The notes below the pieces were generated by a model that saw only the letters and a program-made list of their open reading frames with translations, did not search any database and had not been told where the DNA came from. A stretch of 64,000 nucleotides of DNA from Marinobacter salinus (GTDB lineage: Bacteria; Pseudomonadota; Gammaproteobacteria; Pseudomonadales; Oleiphilaceae). The stretch covers positions 2,976,001-3,040,000 of the forward strand of contig NZ_CP017715.1 of NCBI RefSeq assembly GCF_001854125.1. Direction: 5' to 3'. Positions 38,421 through 47,975 of this stretch are shown piece by piece (the first letter of the stretch is position 1; each line of letters starts with the position of its first letter). The translations under genes were made by a program, and so were the position numbers.

Positions 38421-40427
38421 TCACCATCGAGCCGTCAGTGCGGCCCGCAGGGTGCGGCCAGGCTCATTTACCCGGACAGCCTCGGGACTGAAAGGGTCTG
38501 TATTGGCACGACTGACGTGCGGCGCCCAGGTGTTATCAAACAGGTTATCCACCGCCCAGGACAGCGTGAGGTACTCCACAAGCGGGTGACTCCCCGTGAG
38601 ATTCAGCACGCCATAACCCGGCGAGGTGCCCGCATCCAGGCCGGACTCCAGGTCCACCCTGTCCTGCCGCCGGGCAACCTGCCACTCCAGCTCAAGCTGG
38701 TGCCCCATCTTCTGCCAACCCAGAGTCTGGATGAACTGAACCGGAGGAATCTGGGGCAGCGCTTTGTCATCGTCACGGTTTTCACCACGGACCGCTGCCA
38801 GCTTGCTGGCGGTGCTCCAGGTTCCGTTACTCCAGCCGAGTTCCCCTTCCAGGCCGAGCAGACGAGCGTCGATATTGCGGTAAACACTGACCTGGTCCGC
38901 ATTGCGGGTCCGCAATACGAAATCGTCCACCTGATCAATCCAGACCGCAGGGCGCCAGTGCCAGCCATCGCTCCGGCCCGGCAAGGCAAGTTCCAGCTTG
39001 TTGTGCTTTTCCGTCTCCAGTGCCGGGTTACCGACCCAGCGCATGGCCGGCATCATGCTCCAGCTGGCGATATAACGCTCTGTAACCCCAGGGCTGCGAA
39101 CACTCCGGCTCGCGGTCACCTCCATGGACTGACGGGAAGAGAAACGCCAGTCACCGGTGACGAATCCACTGAAATTATCGTCCGTGGCTTCGGTATTGGT
39201 GGTGCCGTAAAGTGCGGTGTAAATATCGGCGGCAGACTGGGCCATCATGCCGCTGCCGAATGTCTTGTCGGACGAGCCTGCATCCATCTCCACCCGGTCA
39301 TAACGAACACCGGCACCGAGTTGCAGCGACGGCATTATCCGATAGAAGCGCTCAGCAAAGAAGCCCAGTCTGTCCCGGTCCACATCCGGCCAAAGCACCG
39401 AGGTCAGCGTGTCCAGAGTGGCGCCGCCAAAGCGTTCCGCCTCCCAGTTATTGGTCTCGAAGTCTGTGCCAATGGCCCAGTTGGTCTTTGCGTCCGGGCT
39501 CTGGTCCAGCGTCAGCCGAAGCCCTCGGGTCCGGGTTTCAGACGCTGTCAGCATTTTCATCGTGGCGGGTCTCAGGCTGAAATTGTCCATGACATGATCT
39601 ACGTCCGCCTGCCAGGCCAGAAGGTTCCAGTCACCGCTGGCAACCGGCGCTCCCAACTCCAACCTTAGAATATCGGTATCGGTTTTGGGTGCGTCCATCC
39701 CCGAACCGGCGTATTTCACATCGCGCTCTTCCTGACGGCTGACCAGTCCCTTGACATAGAAACCGTTATCCGCCTTCCAGGCCGCATCCACACGACCCTC
39801 CGAATTTTTGTACGCACTGCGCACTTTATTGCCGTCACCGTCTTCGTAATCATCCGCCTCGTCATAACCGCCTGCCAGTCGGATCCAGCCCCGATCACTG
39901 CCTGTGGCGATACTGCCATTGGCCAGTTTTCCATTGCCGTTGTCCGAGGCCCCCAGTGTGACGTGGCCAGTTGTTACATCGTCCTGAAAATCCGGGGCCG
40001 CCGTTGTCGCGACCACCTGGCCACCGGCGATGGGCCCCCAGCGCAGAGTCTGGTTGCTGGTGCGCACGTCCAGTACCGGGGCCAGTGCTGAGCTGAGGCG
40101 GCTGGTGGGCGGGTCCATTCGATTAGGACAGGCGCCTTCTACGCGGATACCATCAAGCAGGACATCAACCCGCTCCTGGCCCTGGCCGCGAATGACCGGA
40201 TCGAGACCTCGCCCGCCCATCCGGGAAAGCGAGACAGACGGATCTGACGTCAACCGTTCCACCGGCTCCGGGGCGAGTATTTCGGACACCTCCCGGGTCG
40301 CCTGCCCTTCGGTCACCCGGATCAGCGGCAATGCCTCATCCGCCTCCTGGGCCCAGACAGACAAGGGCAGGAACAGATTTCCCGCGACATACACCAACGC
40401 CAGCCTGTTCACTAAATGCATAGCCAT
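38421..40427 (-). CDS. oprC: TonB-dependent copper receptor (OprC/NosA family)
   Basis: The start at 40427 (MAMHLVNRL..., 668 residues) follows an AGGA site; the frame reaches 40577 without support. It has a signal peptide (cleavage near VWA-QE), a plug domain with RGQGQERVDVLLDGIRVEGA and the CPNRMDPPTS motif that marks OprC/NosA copper receptors, then a 22-strand-type barrel ending in an aromatic-basic C-terminus (RAALTARW). OprC binds copper at the outer membrane, and NosA supplies nitrous-oxide reductase in denitrifiers. A divergent redox-sensing two-component pair lies 136 bases away. A strong terminator follows. Confidence 0.9.
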   Translation of the reverse strand: MAMHLVNRLALVYVAGNLFLPLSVWAQEADEALPLIRVTEGQATREVSEILAPEPVERLTSDPSVSLSRMGGRGLDPVIRGQGQERVDVLLDGIRVEGACPNRMDPPTSRLSSALAPVLDVRTSNQTLRWGPIAGGQVVATTAAPDFQDDVTTGHVTLGASDNGNGKLANGSIATGSDRGWIRLAGGYDEADDYEDGDGNKVRSAYKNSEGRVDAAWKADNGFYVKGLVSRQEERDVKYAGSGMDAPKTDTDILRLELGAPVASGDWNLLAWQADVDHVMDNFSLRPATMKMLTASETRTRGLRLTLDQSPDAKTNWAIGTDFETNNWEAERFGGATLDTLTSVLWPDVDRDRLGFFAERFYRIMPSLQLGAGVRYDRVEMDAGSSDKTFGSGMMAQSAADIYTALYGTTNTEATDDNFSGFVTGDWRFSSRQSMEVTASRSVRSPGVTERYIASWSMMPAMRWVGNPALETEKHNKLELALPGRSDGWHWRPAVWIDQVDDFVLRTRNADQVSVYRNIDARLLGLEGELGWSNGTWSTASKLAAVRGENRDDDKALPQIPPVQFIQTLGWQKMGHQLELEWQVARRQDRVDLESGLDAGTSPGYGVLNLTGSHPLVEYLTLSWAVDNLFDNTWAPHVSRANTDPFSPEAVRVNEPGRTLRAALTARW

Positions 40428-40563
40428 AACACAACATCCTGACCAATCTGAATTTGCGCCCATGATAATGTGCGGACCGTTACCGCGCCTGAGACAGAAT
40501 GCCGCATCCACTTTGGAGTACATGCGCGGGTACCTGCTGCGAAAACCAGCTAGAATCCTCCCC

Positions 40564-41820
40564 ATGAAATGGCTCACCCAATCCCAGACCGGTTTTCAAC
40601 AGGCGGCCCGTTACCTCCTGGTTATGCGCCTGGCTATTGTCGCGATTGAGCTGACAGCCCTCGCTATTGCCGAAGCCGTGGTCAACCTCGCCTACCGGGC
40701 CGAAGCCCTCCTGCTATGCCTGCTTTACGGTGTGCTGGCAACGCTGGGATGGCTGTGGTTTACCCGCCGCCCGCCCAGAGCTGCCGTGACGGTCAGTGCC
40801 GGCCTTGCCCTCGACCTGCTGCTCATCGGCGCCTGGCTGTTCATGACCGGCGGCTACACCAACCCGCTTACCTCACTACTGCTGCTGCCCATCGCCACCG
40901 CCATTGTGCTTGTTCCCCTGGGCCAGGGCATCGTGCTAACCGTGATTGGCATTGCCGTCTATACCGCGCTGGTGCTTTGGCCGACGCCGGTAAACAGCGG
41001 TCATCACAATGCCAACCTGGCCCAGCTGCACCTGGTCGGTATGTGGGTAACCTTCGCTCTCACCTCCGCCATTCTCTTACTCGTTGTGGGCACTCTGGCC
41101 CGGCGCCTGCGCCAGCAACAGTCGCAACTGTCAGAAATCCGCGAAACCCGCCTGCGCGATGAACAGGTTATTGCTTTGGGGCTTTCCTCCGCCGCTATTG
41201 CTCACCGCCTGGGAACGCCACTCAACACCATGACGCTGCTGGTTGAGGAAATGCGGTCTGGCCTGAGCGATCAGCATCTGAATGAGGACCTGGACACGAT
41301 GGAGCAGCAACTTCACTTGTGCAGCGGCCATTTGCAGCAGCTTTCTAACGCTGCCATTCAGGCCAGAACAGCTCAACTGGAAACCATCAGCGCAAAAGAC
41401 TGGCTCTTGCGCCTTAGAGAGTCCGCAACCCTGCTCTGGCCCTCCGGCGCTATCGAGTGGCAGACTCCGCTCCCGGAATCACCGGTTGCAGTCGATGCCA
41501 CACTTGATCAGGCCGTTCTGAACCTGCTGGCAAATGCACTGACCGCCAGCCCCAAATGGGTTGGCGTGAGCGCGCGGCTGGCAGCAAACGAACGTATCGA
41601 AGTGGTCGTGGAAGACGAGGGCGATGGTCTGGAGACTGCGCTCCAGGGCACACCGGGAGAACAGGTAGTGGATTCTGAACGCGGCCTGGGTGTCGGCCTG
41701 TTTCTTTCCAATGCTACCATTCAACGCCTGGGCGGCACTCTGAAGGCACAGGTGAGCCGGACCGGCACGACCATGATCATCGATTTACCACAGGCCGACA
41801 CGGGAGGTGAGCGTGTCTGA
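40564..41820 (+). CDS. RegB/PrrB/ActS-type redox-sensing histidine kinase
   Basis: The 418-residue start at ATG 40564 (MKWLTQSQTG) is chosen because the first helices begin right after it; the upstream open frame to 40030 is the shadow of the receptor gene. Six hydrophobic segments occupy residues ~20-175, with the quinone-binding-like GGYTNP motif (residues 96-101) of RegB. The phosphorylated histidine is His214 in AIAHRLGTPLNT, the RegB-specific H-box, and the ATPase domain has DQAVLNLLANAL and GVGLFLSNATI. Such kinases sense the quinone pool and control respiration. It overlaps the response regulator by 8 bases. Confidence 0.88.
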   Translation: MKWLTQSQTGFQQAARYLLVMRLAIVAIELTALAIAEAVVNLAYRAEALLLCLLYGVLATLGWLWFTRRPPRAAVTVSAGLALDLLLIGAWLFMTGGYTNPLTSLLLLPIATAIVLVPLGQGIVLTVIGIAVYTALVLWPTPVNSGHHNANLAQLHLVGMWVTFALTSAILLLVVGTLARRLRQQQSQLSEIRETRLRDEQVIALGLSSAAIAHRLGTPLNTMTLLVEEMRSGLSDQHLNEDLDTMEQQLHLCSGHLQQLSNAAIQARTAQLETISAKDWLLRLRESATLLWPSGAIEWQTPLPESPVAVDATLDQAVLNLLANALTASPKWVGVSARLAANERIEVVVEDEGDGLETALQGTPGEQVVDSERGLGVGLFLSNATIQRLGGTLKAQVSRTGTTMIIDLPQADTGGERV

Positions 41821-42346
41821 AGACTCTACCTGGCTTCTGATTGACGACGATGAGGCCTTCCTGCAGATATTGCAGCGCTCTCTCGGCCGGCACGGAATTG
41901 AGGCAACGTGCGCCAGATCCCACGCCGACGCAAAAAATGCCCTCGAAACCAGAAACTACGTGCGCTGCGTGCTGGATCTGAACCTTGCCGGTGAAAGTGG
42001 TTTGCAGCTGCTGCCGGAATTACTCGCCCGCCAACCAGGCCTGGACGTTCTGGTATTGACCGGTTACGGCAGCATTGCCACCGCCGTCGAGGCCATGCGC
42101 CGCGGCGCCGTCAATTATCTCTGCAAGCCCGTCACGGTAAACCAGCTGATCGCCGGTTTTGACCCACTGGAGTCAGCACCGGACCTGCGCGCCGCTCCGC
42201 CTTCGGTCGAAGAGATGGAGTGGGAACACATTCAGCGTGTCCTGAACGAACAGGAGGGCAATGTGTCGGCCACCGCTCGTGCCCTGAACATGCATCGCCG
42301 AACGCTGCAGCGTAAGCTGCAGAAACATTCCCGTTGGCGGAACTAA
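41813..42346 (+). CDS. RegA/PrrA/ActR-type response regulator
   Basis: The 177-residue regulator starts at GTG 41813, with GGGAGG just upstream; GTG 41807 lies inside that site. The receiver domain has the acidic pocket DDDEAF and phospho-acceptor Asp55 (VLDLNLAGESG). After the proline-containing linker, a short Fis-type helix-turn-helix (EGNVSATARALNMHRRTLQR) binds DNA, as in RegA. It is the partner of the overlapping kinase and probably adjusts respiratory or redox genes. Confidence 0.9.
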   Translation: MSEDSTWLLIDDDEAFLQILQRSLGRHGIEATCARSHADAKNALETRNYVRCVLDLNLAGESGLQLLPELLARQPGLDVLVLTGYGSIATAVEAMRRGAVNYLCKPVTVNQLIAGFDPLESAPDLRAAPPSVEEMEWEHIQRVLNEQEGNVSATARALNMHRRTLQRKLQKHSRWRN

Positions 42347-42374
42347 GCTCAGCGCTCCACAAAAGCCAAAAAAA

Positions 42375-42388
42375 TTGATATCCGTCAA
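42375..42388 (+). promoter_or_regulatory. FNR/ANR-type box upstream of the PAS-GGDEF-EAL gene
   Basis: TTGAT-N4-GTCAA is a near-perfect FNR/DNR palindrome. If it acts at -41.5, transcription starts near 42423; the -10 region there is weak. The box suggests oxygen- or nitric-oxide-dependent expression of the cyclic di-GMP gene that starts at 42447. Confidence 0.6.
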
Positions 42389-42446
42389 TTCACTCAGAAA
42401 AAAGAGGCATGTCATTTCATTCAAGTTCCAGTAGCATCAGCCGCCA

Positions 42447-44576
42447 ATGCCTTCACCACCGGACTCAACGTCAGTGTTTTCTGACAACCTCACCGACCGG
42501 CTCGCCCGAGTCGCCTCAATTACCCGGAACATGGTGATCCTGCTGGATGAAGCCGGAATCATTGAATGGGTGAACCCGAGTTTTGAGGAGCATACCGGCT
42601 ACCGCCTGAAAGAGGTGATCGGGCAATCACCACGGGACATTCTCTACGGGCCCGAAACCGATCCCGAAACCGTTACGCGCATCCGTCGCCAGCTGCATCT
42701 GGGCCAGACTTTTGAAGAAGATATTCTGAATTACACCCGGGCAGGCAAGCCCTATTGGGTTCAGACGTACTGCGCGCCCATTACAGAAAACGGGGACGTA
42801 GTTACCGGGTTTGTGGTTATCCAGAACAACATATCTGACCGAAAGCACGGTGAACGTAACCTTCGTATCGCCGCCAGCGTCTTCGATCGAAGCCATGAAG
42901 CCATCCTCATCACCGACCGCAACAATCAGATTCTGGACGCCAATCCGGCGTTTTCGACGATTACCGGCTACAGTCGCGATGAAGTTCTGGGCCTGACGCC
43001 CGCTATCCTGAGCTCGGGCCGCCATTCGCCCGAGTACTATCGATCCATGTGGCACAGCATAGAAAAAACCGATCACTGGCGAGGCGAAATCTGGAACCGG
43101 CGCAAAAGTGGCGAAGAGTATATCGAACTTCTGGCCATCAGCCGGGTGCATCTGGAGGAGCCAGGGCAGTTCTATCATGTGGCAGCGTTCTCCGACATCA
43201 CCGCGCTGAAAAACCACGCAAAGGAGCTGGACCGGGCTGCCAACTATGATGAGCTCACCGGTCTTCCGAACCGCCAGTTGCTGGAAGAGCGCGTGAACAC
43301 GGCCCGTTCCCATGCCGACCGACACCAGCGGGCGTTATCGGTGTGCTACCTGGATCTGGACAACTTCAAGAATCTTAACGATCGCTTCGGCCATGCCCTC
43401 GGCAACCAGGCACTTAAGACACTGGCGAAAAGATTGTCCCGCGCACTTCGCAGCGGCGATACCGTCGCCCGGATTGGTGGCGATGAATTCATACTCCTGC
43501 TCCAGAATGACAATCACGAAGAGGTCTACCAACGCGTTCTCGCGACAATCAACGAGCCTTTGATGATGGGCGAAGATACCCTGACCCTCACGGCCAGTCT
43601 TGGCATCACCCACTATCCGGAGGACAACGCGGATACCGAGGGGCTGATCCGGCATGCCAACCAGGCGATGTACTCCGCCAAGGAAAAGGGCCGCAATCAG
43701 TTTCACTTTTTCGACCCGGGCCTCGATGAAGATCGCCGAAAACGTCGCGACCAGTTGGCGGAGATTAGCCGGGCTCTGGAGAACGATGAGTTTATGCTCT
43801 TCTTCCAGCCTCAGATTCAGATTTCCGATTGCCAACTGGTGGGCTTTGAGGCCTTGATCCGCTGGAATCACCCGGCCAGGGGCATTCTGGCCCCTGGGCA
43901 ATTCCTGCCCGCCGTGGAAAACAGCCATCTCGAAGTACCACTCGGCCAGTGGGTGCTGAAGGAGGCCATCCACCAGATGAACGCCTGGAAAGAGGCCGGA
44001 GAAACGCTGGCGGTGAGCATCAACGTGAGTGCCCAGCAATTAATGGATCGCAGGTTTGCAGATTATCTGGAAAGCTATCTGTCCAGTCACCCGGATCTGA
44101 ACCCGGCGCTCATTACCCTGGAAGTACTGGAATCCACGGCGCTGGAAGATACCAAGCGAGCCAGTAACGTACTGGCCCGCTGCCGCGCACTTGGCATACA
44201 GGTAGCGCTGGATGACTTCGGCACCGGCTTTTCCTCACTGACCTACCTGCGCACTCTGCCAGTGGACACCATCAAGATCGATCAGAGCTTCATACTGAAC
44301 ATGCTTGAAGACGTTAACGATAGAGCCATCGTCGAGAGCGTTATATTCCTTGCCCAGCGCTTCCAGCGACCCGCGCTTGCCGAAGGTGTTGAAACCATGG
44401 CACATGCCAAAGCCCTTCGGGATATGGGGTGCCATTTTGCCCAGGGTTACGGCATTGCCCGCCCGATGCCGGCAACGCAGGTACTGGCGTGGGCTTCGCA
44501 ATGGCAGAAAAAAAGATTGGCGGGTGCAAACACTGACCTGCTCGAGCCACTGATCGCTGGCAGCAAAGGCATCTGA
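42447..44576 (+). CDS. PAS-PAS-GGDEF-EAL cyclic di-GMP protein
   Basis: The 709-residue cytosolic protein has PAS 1 (residues ~15-130), PAS 2 (~135-260), GGDEF (~275-435) and EAL (~450-690). GGDEF is intact (ARIGGDEFILLL) with an I-site RSGD five residues before it. The EAL domain keeps EALIRW, the Asn of SINVSAQQL, DDFGTGFSS and AEGVET, so both synthesis and breakdown of cyclic di-GMP are possible. No membrane segment is seen. It lies 100 bases after the RegA-like gene and has an FNR-like box upstream, pointing to redox control. Confidence 0.92.
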   Translation: MPSPPDSTSVFSDNLTDRLARVASITRNMVILLDEAGIIEWVNPSFEEHTGYRLKEVIGQSPRDILYGPETDPETVTRIRRQLHLGQTFEEDILNYTRAGKPYWVQTYCAPITENGDVVTGFVVIQNNISDRKHGERNLRIAASVFDRSHEAILITDRNNQILDANPAFSTITGYSRDEVLGLTPAILSSGRHSPEYYRSMWHSIEKTDHWRGEIWNRRKSGEEYIELLAISRVHLEEPGQFYHVAAFSDITALKNHAKELDRAANYDELTGLPNRQLLEERVNTARSHADRHQRALSVCYLDLDNFKNLNDRFGHALGNQALKTLAKRLSRALRSGDTVARIGGDEFILLLQNDNHEEVYQRVLATINEPLMMGEDTLTLTASLGITHYPEDNADTEGLIRHANQAMYSAKEKGRNQFHFFDPGLDEDRRKRRDQLAEISRALENDEFMLFFQPQIQISDCQLVGFEALIRWNHPARGILAPGQFLPAVENSHLEVPLGQWVLKEAIHQMNAWKEAGETLAVSINVSAQQLMDRRFADYLESYLSSHPDLNPALITLEVLESTALEDTKRASNVLARCRALGIQVALDDFGTGFSSLTYLRTLPVDTIKIDQSFILNMLEDVNDRAIVESVIFLAQRFQRPALAEGVETMAHAKALRDMGCHFAQGYGIARPMPATQVLAWASQWQKKRLAGANTDLLEPLIAGSKGI

Positions 44577-44588
44577 CCGGGCCGACCA

Positions 44589-45248
44589 TCAGCGATAGCG
44601 TCGCTGGTCAAGGGTGGTCAGCCGGTCGGGATGAAACACCATCAGGCCGGTCACGAACGTACCGTTCACAAAACCTTCCGGAATCATGAACAGGGGGAGG
44701 TAACGGAAATACTCGTGGATCAAGGTCTGAAATTCATAGACGCCACTTGTCCAGAGCATCAGACACATGACGCTGCCGGCCACCGCCACCGAAATGCCGG
44801 CTCCGAAGAAACCGCAGAAAAAGATATAGGCGAAGAAGTTCCGGAAGTTCTGCCGCCGCTCCCAGAGCATGATGCCGTGGCTGACCAGGGCCGGCACCAT
44901 GACCGTGACCAGCCCATTTGCAGCAAACATCAGCAGCGGTTCCCGGCCGGTGATCACGGTAATGAGGAGGGCCAGAAAACCGGACAGAACCGCGAGGGCC
45001 CAACCCAGCATCAGGGTTATGACGGTAATCCCGAACACATGAATGGACAGTCCGGGCGAAATCCCGGCCCGCAATTGCCAGAGAAAGCCCAGCACCACTG
45101 CCGCACCGAAAAACGTATGCTGCAACGCGTTATCCTGGCGCAGTGCCTGCCAGTCAATCGAGCGCAGGGCCCACGCCAGGATCACCACGAACAGGAGGAG
45201 GGTAATGACCCACTGACTGGTCGATAGCAGGTTATCGGTCATGCCCAT
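44589..45248 (-). CDS. CbiM-like energy-coupling-factor permease family protein
   Basis: The 219-residue protein has about six or seven hydrophobic segments and CbiM-family stretches (LSIHVFGITVITLMLGWALA, IPEGFVNGTFVTGLMVFHPD). The N-terminal MHIPDG-type sequence that binds cobalt or nickel in classical CbiM is missing, and no CbiN, CbiQ or CbiO gene is close. It is therefore a stand-alone relative of unknown substrate, perhaps of the COG3235 type. Start at 45248, with a second in-frame ATG at 45242. It is convergent with the PAS-GGDEF-EAL gene. Confidence 0.8.
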   Translation of the reverse strand: MGMTDNLLSTSQWVITLLLFVVILAWALRSIDWQALRQDNALQHTFFGAAVVLGFLWQLRAGISPGLSIHVFGITVITLMLGWALAVLSGFLALLITVITGREPLLMFAANGLVTVMVPALVSHGIMLWERRQNFRNFFAYIFFCGFFGAGISVAVAGSVMCLMLWTSGVYEFQTLIHEYFRYLPLFMIPEGFVNGTFVTGLMVFHPDRLTTLDQRRYR

Positions 45249-45331
45249 GATGAAATCACCGCCGAATCAGAAACCGGAAAGATCACCATGATACGAGCCA
45301 ACCCCACCCATGGAGCAAGCGGGGGCGTTGA

Positions 45332-47065
45332 TCAGGCCGTTTCTTTCAGTGATCGTACCTGTCCAATCAGCATTTGCCAGGCCTCAAAAGTACTGAGAAA
45401 AACCCTGCCGGTCAGATGGGCAAGCAGCTCTGTACCCTTCAGACGGTCCATCACAGGTCCCTTTACTTCAGAAAGGTGCAGGTTCACGCCGGCATCCCTG
45501 AGACGTTCGTTAATGGCTTCGAGGCTTTCCAGGGCTGAAGCATCCACCAGGTTAACCGCCGGGCACACCAGCACCAGATCCTTCAGCTCCGGTTCTCCGG
45601 TAACCAGATCCATTACCGTTTCTTCCAGAAACCGGGCATTGGCGAAATACAGACTTTCATCCACCCGAAGGAAGGTAACTTTCGGGCACAATTCCACATC
45701 GTGACGAAGTACATTGCGGAAATGCTCGGTGCCTGGCACCCGACCAACCACCGCGAAGTGGGGACGGCTGGTTCGGAACAGGAACAGGCCAATGGACAAA
45801 GTCACACCAGAGATAATGCCCGCCTCTACGCTATGGCCCAGAGTCAGCACAATGGTCGCTAGCATGGCACCGAAGTCGGTCCGGGAATATCGCCAGGTGC
45901 GCGCCAATGCCGGCAGGTCAATCAAGGTGATGACCGCCACGATGATGGTGGCCGCCAGCGTCGCCTTGGGCAAATAGGCGATGGCCGGTGTCAGAAACAG
46001 CGTGGCAAGGGCAATGCCCACCGCTGTGTAGGCACCGGCTGCCGGTGTTTCCGCGCCAGCATCGAAGTTGACCACAGAGCGCGAGAAACCACCGGTGACT
46101 GGCATGCCACCGGACAGGCCGGCGCCAAGATTAGCGGTACCCAGTCCAATCAGTTCCTGATCCGGGTCGATACGTTGACGCCGTTTCGCCGCCAGCGTCT
46201 GCCCCACCGACACGGATTCCACGAAGCCAACCACACTGATCAAAAGAGCGCTTACCGCCAGCTGTTGCCACAGTTGCCAGTCCATACTTGGCAGCGTCAA
46301 CTCGGGCAAACCAGATGGCACCTGGCCGACCAGTTTCACCCCACTCTCGCCAAGATGCAGCTGCCAGGCCACCAGAGTGGTTACCAACACAGCCAGGATC
46401 GGTGCCGTCTTGGTCAGAATGTCAGCCATACGGCCAGGCACACCAAGTCCGGACAAAATCGGCCTCAGGCGTTTTCGGGCAAACAAGAGAAATAGCAGGG
46501 CACCGATGCCGATAGCCAGAGTAGGGAGATTGGTATTGCCAATCGACAACACCAGGGACTCAATGATTTCCCAAAGGTTATGGCCCGAGGCCTCGACACC
46601 AAATATGTGCTTGAGCTGGCTGGCAGCGATGACAATCCCCGACGCGGTAATAAAGCCGGAGATCACCGGATGGCTGAGGAAGTTCGCCAGAAAGCCAAGC
46701 CGAAGCAGCCCCATGGCTGTGAGCATCAGCCCAGACATGATCGCCAGCAGAATCGCGCCGGCGACATATTCCGGCGTCCCGGAAGCGGCCAGCGGTGCCA
46801 GCGCCGCTGCCGTCATCAACGACGCAACAGCTACCGGACCAACAGAGAGCGTGCGACTGGTGCCGAAAACGGCGTAAACCACCAGCGGCAAGATACTGGC
46901 GTACAGTCCCACCTGGGCCGGCAGCCCGGCAAGCAGTGCATAGGCCAGGGACTGGGGAATCAGCATCACCGTGACGATGATCGCAGCCACCAGGTCACTG
47001 GTGGCCTGACCACGGCCATAGGCTGGCAGCCAGTTCAGAATCGGCAGGTAGCGTTGCAGGTTCAT
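45332..47065 (-). CDS. SulP family anion transporter with STAS domain
   Basis: The 577-residue form starts at 47065 (MNLQRYLPILNWLPAY), 7 bases after the MBL gene stop; the frame to 47113 would overlap it. Residues ~1-430 hold the fourteen-segment SulP core (IPQSLAYALLAGLPAQVGLYAS, SRSVVNFDAGAETPAAGAYTA). Residues ~435-560 form a C-terminal STAS domain. SulP proteins carry sulfate, bicarbonate or other anions. The pairing with a persulfide-type MBL hydrolase suggests a sulfur oxyanion, which is inference. Confidence 0.91.
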   Translation of the reverse strand: MNLQRYLPILNWLPAYGRGQATSDLVAAIIVTVMLIPQSLAYALLAGLPAQVGLYASILPLVVYAVFGTSRTLSVGPVAVASLMTAAALAPLAASGTPEYVAGAILLAIMSGLMLTAMGLLRLGFLANFLSHPVISGFITASGIVIAASQLKHIFGVEASGHNLWEIIESLVLSIGNTNLPTLAIGIGALLFLLFARKRLRPILSGLGVPGRMADILTKTAPILAVLVTTLVAWQLHLGESGVKLVGQVPSGLPELTLPSMDWQLWQQLAVSALLISVVGFVESVSVGQTLAAKRRQRIDPDQELIGLGTANLGAGLSGGMPVTGGFSRSVVNFDAGAETPAAGAYTAVGIALATLFLTPAIAYLPKATLAATIIVAVITLIDLPALARTWRYSRTDFGAMLATIVLTLGHSVEAGIISGVTLSIGLFLFRTSRPHFAVVGRVPGTEHFRNVLRHDVELCPKVTFLRVDESLYFANARFLEETVMDLVTGEPELKDLVLVCPAVNLVDASALESLEAINERLRDAGVNLHLSEVKGPVMDRLKGTELLAHLTGRVFLSTFEAWQMLIGQVRSLKETA

Positions 47066-47072
47066 GGGCGAC

Positions 47073-47939
47073 TCAGAACAGGTTGACCGGAACTTTGAGG
47101 TATACCTGGCCATTGTCTTCGGCGGGAGGCATATGCCCGGCCCGCATGTTGACCTGAACGGACGGAAGAATCAGCCGGGGCATATCGAGAGTGGCGTCTC
47201 GCTCGGTACGCATTTTGACGAATTCATCTTCGGAAACACCATCGTGAACGTGGATATTTGCCTTCCGCTGCTGCTCCACCGTCGTCATGTGAACGTACTC
47301 ATCACGACCCGGCGCCTTATAGTCATGACACAGGAAAATCCGGGTCTCGGACGGCAGCGCCAGAACTTTCTGAATGGACTGATAGAGAATCCTGGCGTCC
47401 CCTCCGGGAAAATCGCAGCGCGCGGTCCCGAAATCAGGCATGAACAGGGTGTCGCCAACAAAGGCAGCGTCTCCGATCACATAGGTCAGGCAAGCTGGCG
47501 TGTGTCCGGGGGTATGCAGGACGCGCCCCTCCAGACTACCGATATGGAGGGTGTCACCTTCCCGGAACAACTGGTCAAACTGGCTACCATCGCGGGCGAA
47601 CTCGGTACCGGCGTTGAAAGCTTTTCCAAAAATCTCCTGGACATCCCGGATATGGGCGCCAATACCGGTCTTGCCACCCAGTTTTTCATGCAGGTACGGG
47701 GCGGCCGACAGATGATCGGCGTGAACATGCGTCTCCAAAATCCATTCGACTTCCAGATCATGGCTGCGAATGTACTCGATGATCTCATCGGCTGAGCGCA
47801 CATCGGTCTTGCCTGCCGCGTAGTCAAAGTCCAGCACGGAATCGAGAATGGCACAGGCTTGGCTGTCCGGATCCCGAACCACATAACTGAACGTATTGGT
47901 GGGCTCGTCGAAAAAATGCTGAACGATCGGTTTGCTCAT
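47073..47939 (-). CDS. MBL-fold metallo-hydrolase, Blh/ETHE1-like
   Basis: The 288-residue form starts at ATG 47939, 8 bases after AGAGG; an in-frame GTG at 47948 overlaps that site. Metal ligands are in THVHADHLSA, the histidine of HTPGHTPACL, the aspartate of VGDTLFMPD and the last histidine in FLCHDY. The sequence resembles Blh and ETHE1-related persulfide dioxygenases, which oxidise glutathione or protein persulfides. It leads a two-gene unit with the SulP transporter. An AT-rich inverted repeat lies upstream, at 47976-48001. Confidence 0.85.
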   Translation of the reverse strand: MSKPIVQHFFDEPTNTFSYVVRDPDSQACAILDSVLDFDYAAGKTDVRSADEIIEYIRSHDLEVEWILETHVHADHLSAAPYLHEKLGGKTGIGAHIRDVQEIFGKAFNAGTEFARDGSQFDQLFREGDTLHIGSLEGRVLHTPGHTPACLTYVIGDAAFVGDTLFMPDFGTARCDFPGGDARILYQSIQKVLALPSETRIFLCHDYKAPGRDEYVHMTTVEQQRKANIHVHDGVSEDEFVKMRTERDATLDMPRLILPSVQVNMRAGHMPPAEDNGQVYLKVPVNLF

Positions 47940-47975
47940 GGCATTCACCTCTTTCGGGCTCGATCCTGAAATTTA

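Noticed and set aside
40030..40563. N-terminal extension of the RegB-like kinase by 178 codons
   Set aside because: It is antisense to the copper receptor signal and plug region. The natural first helix follows ATG 40564.
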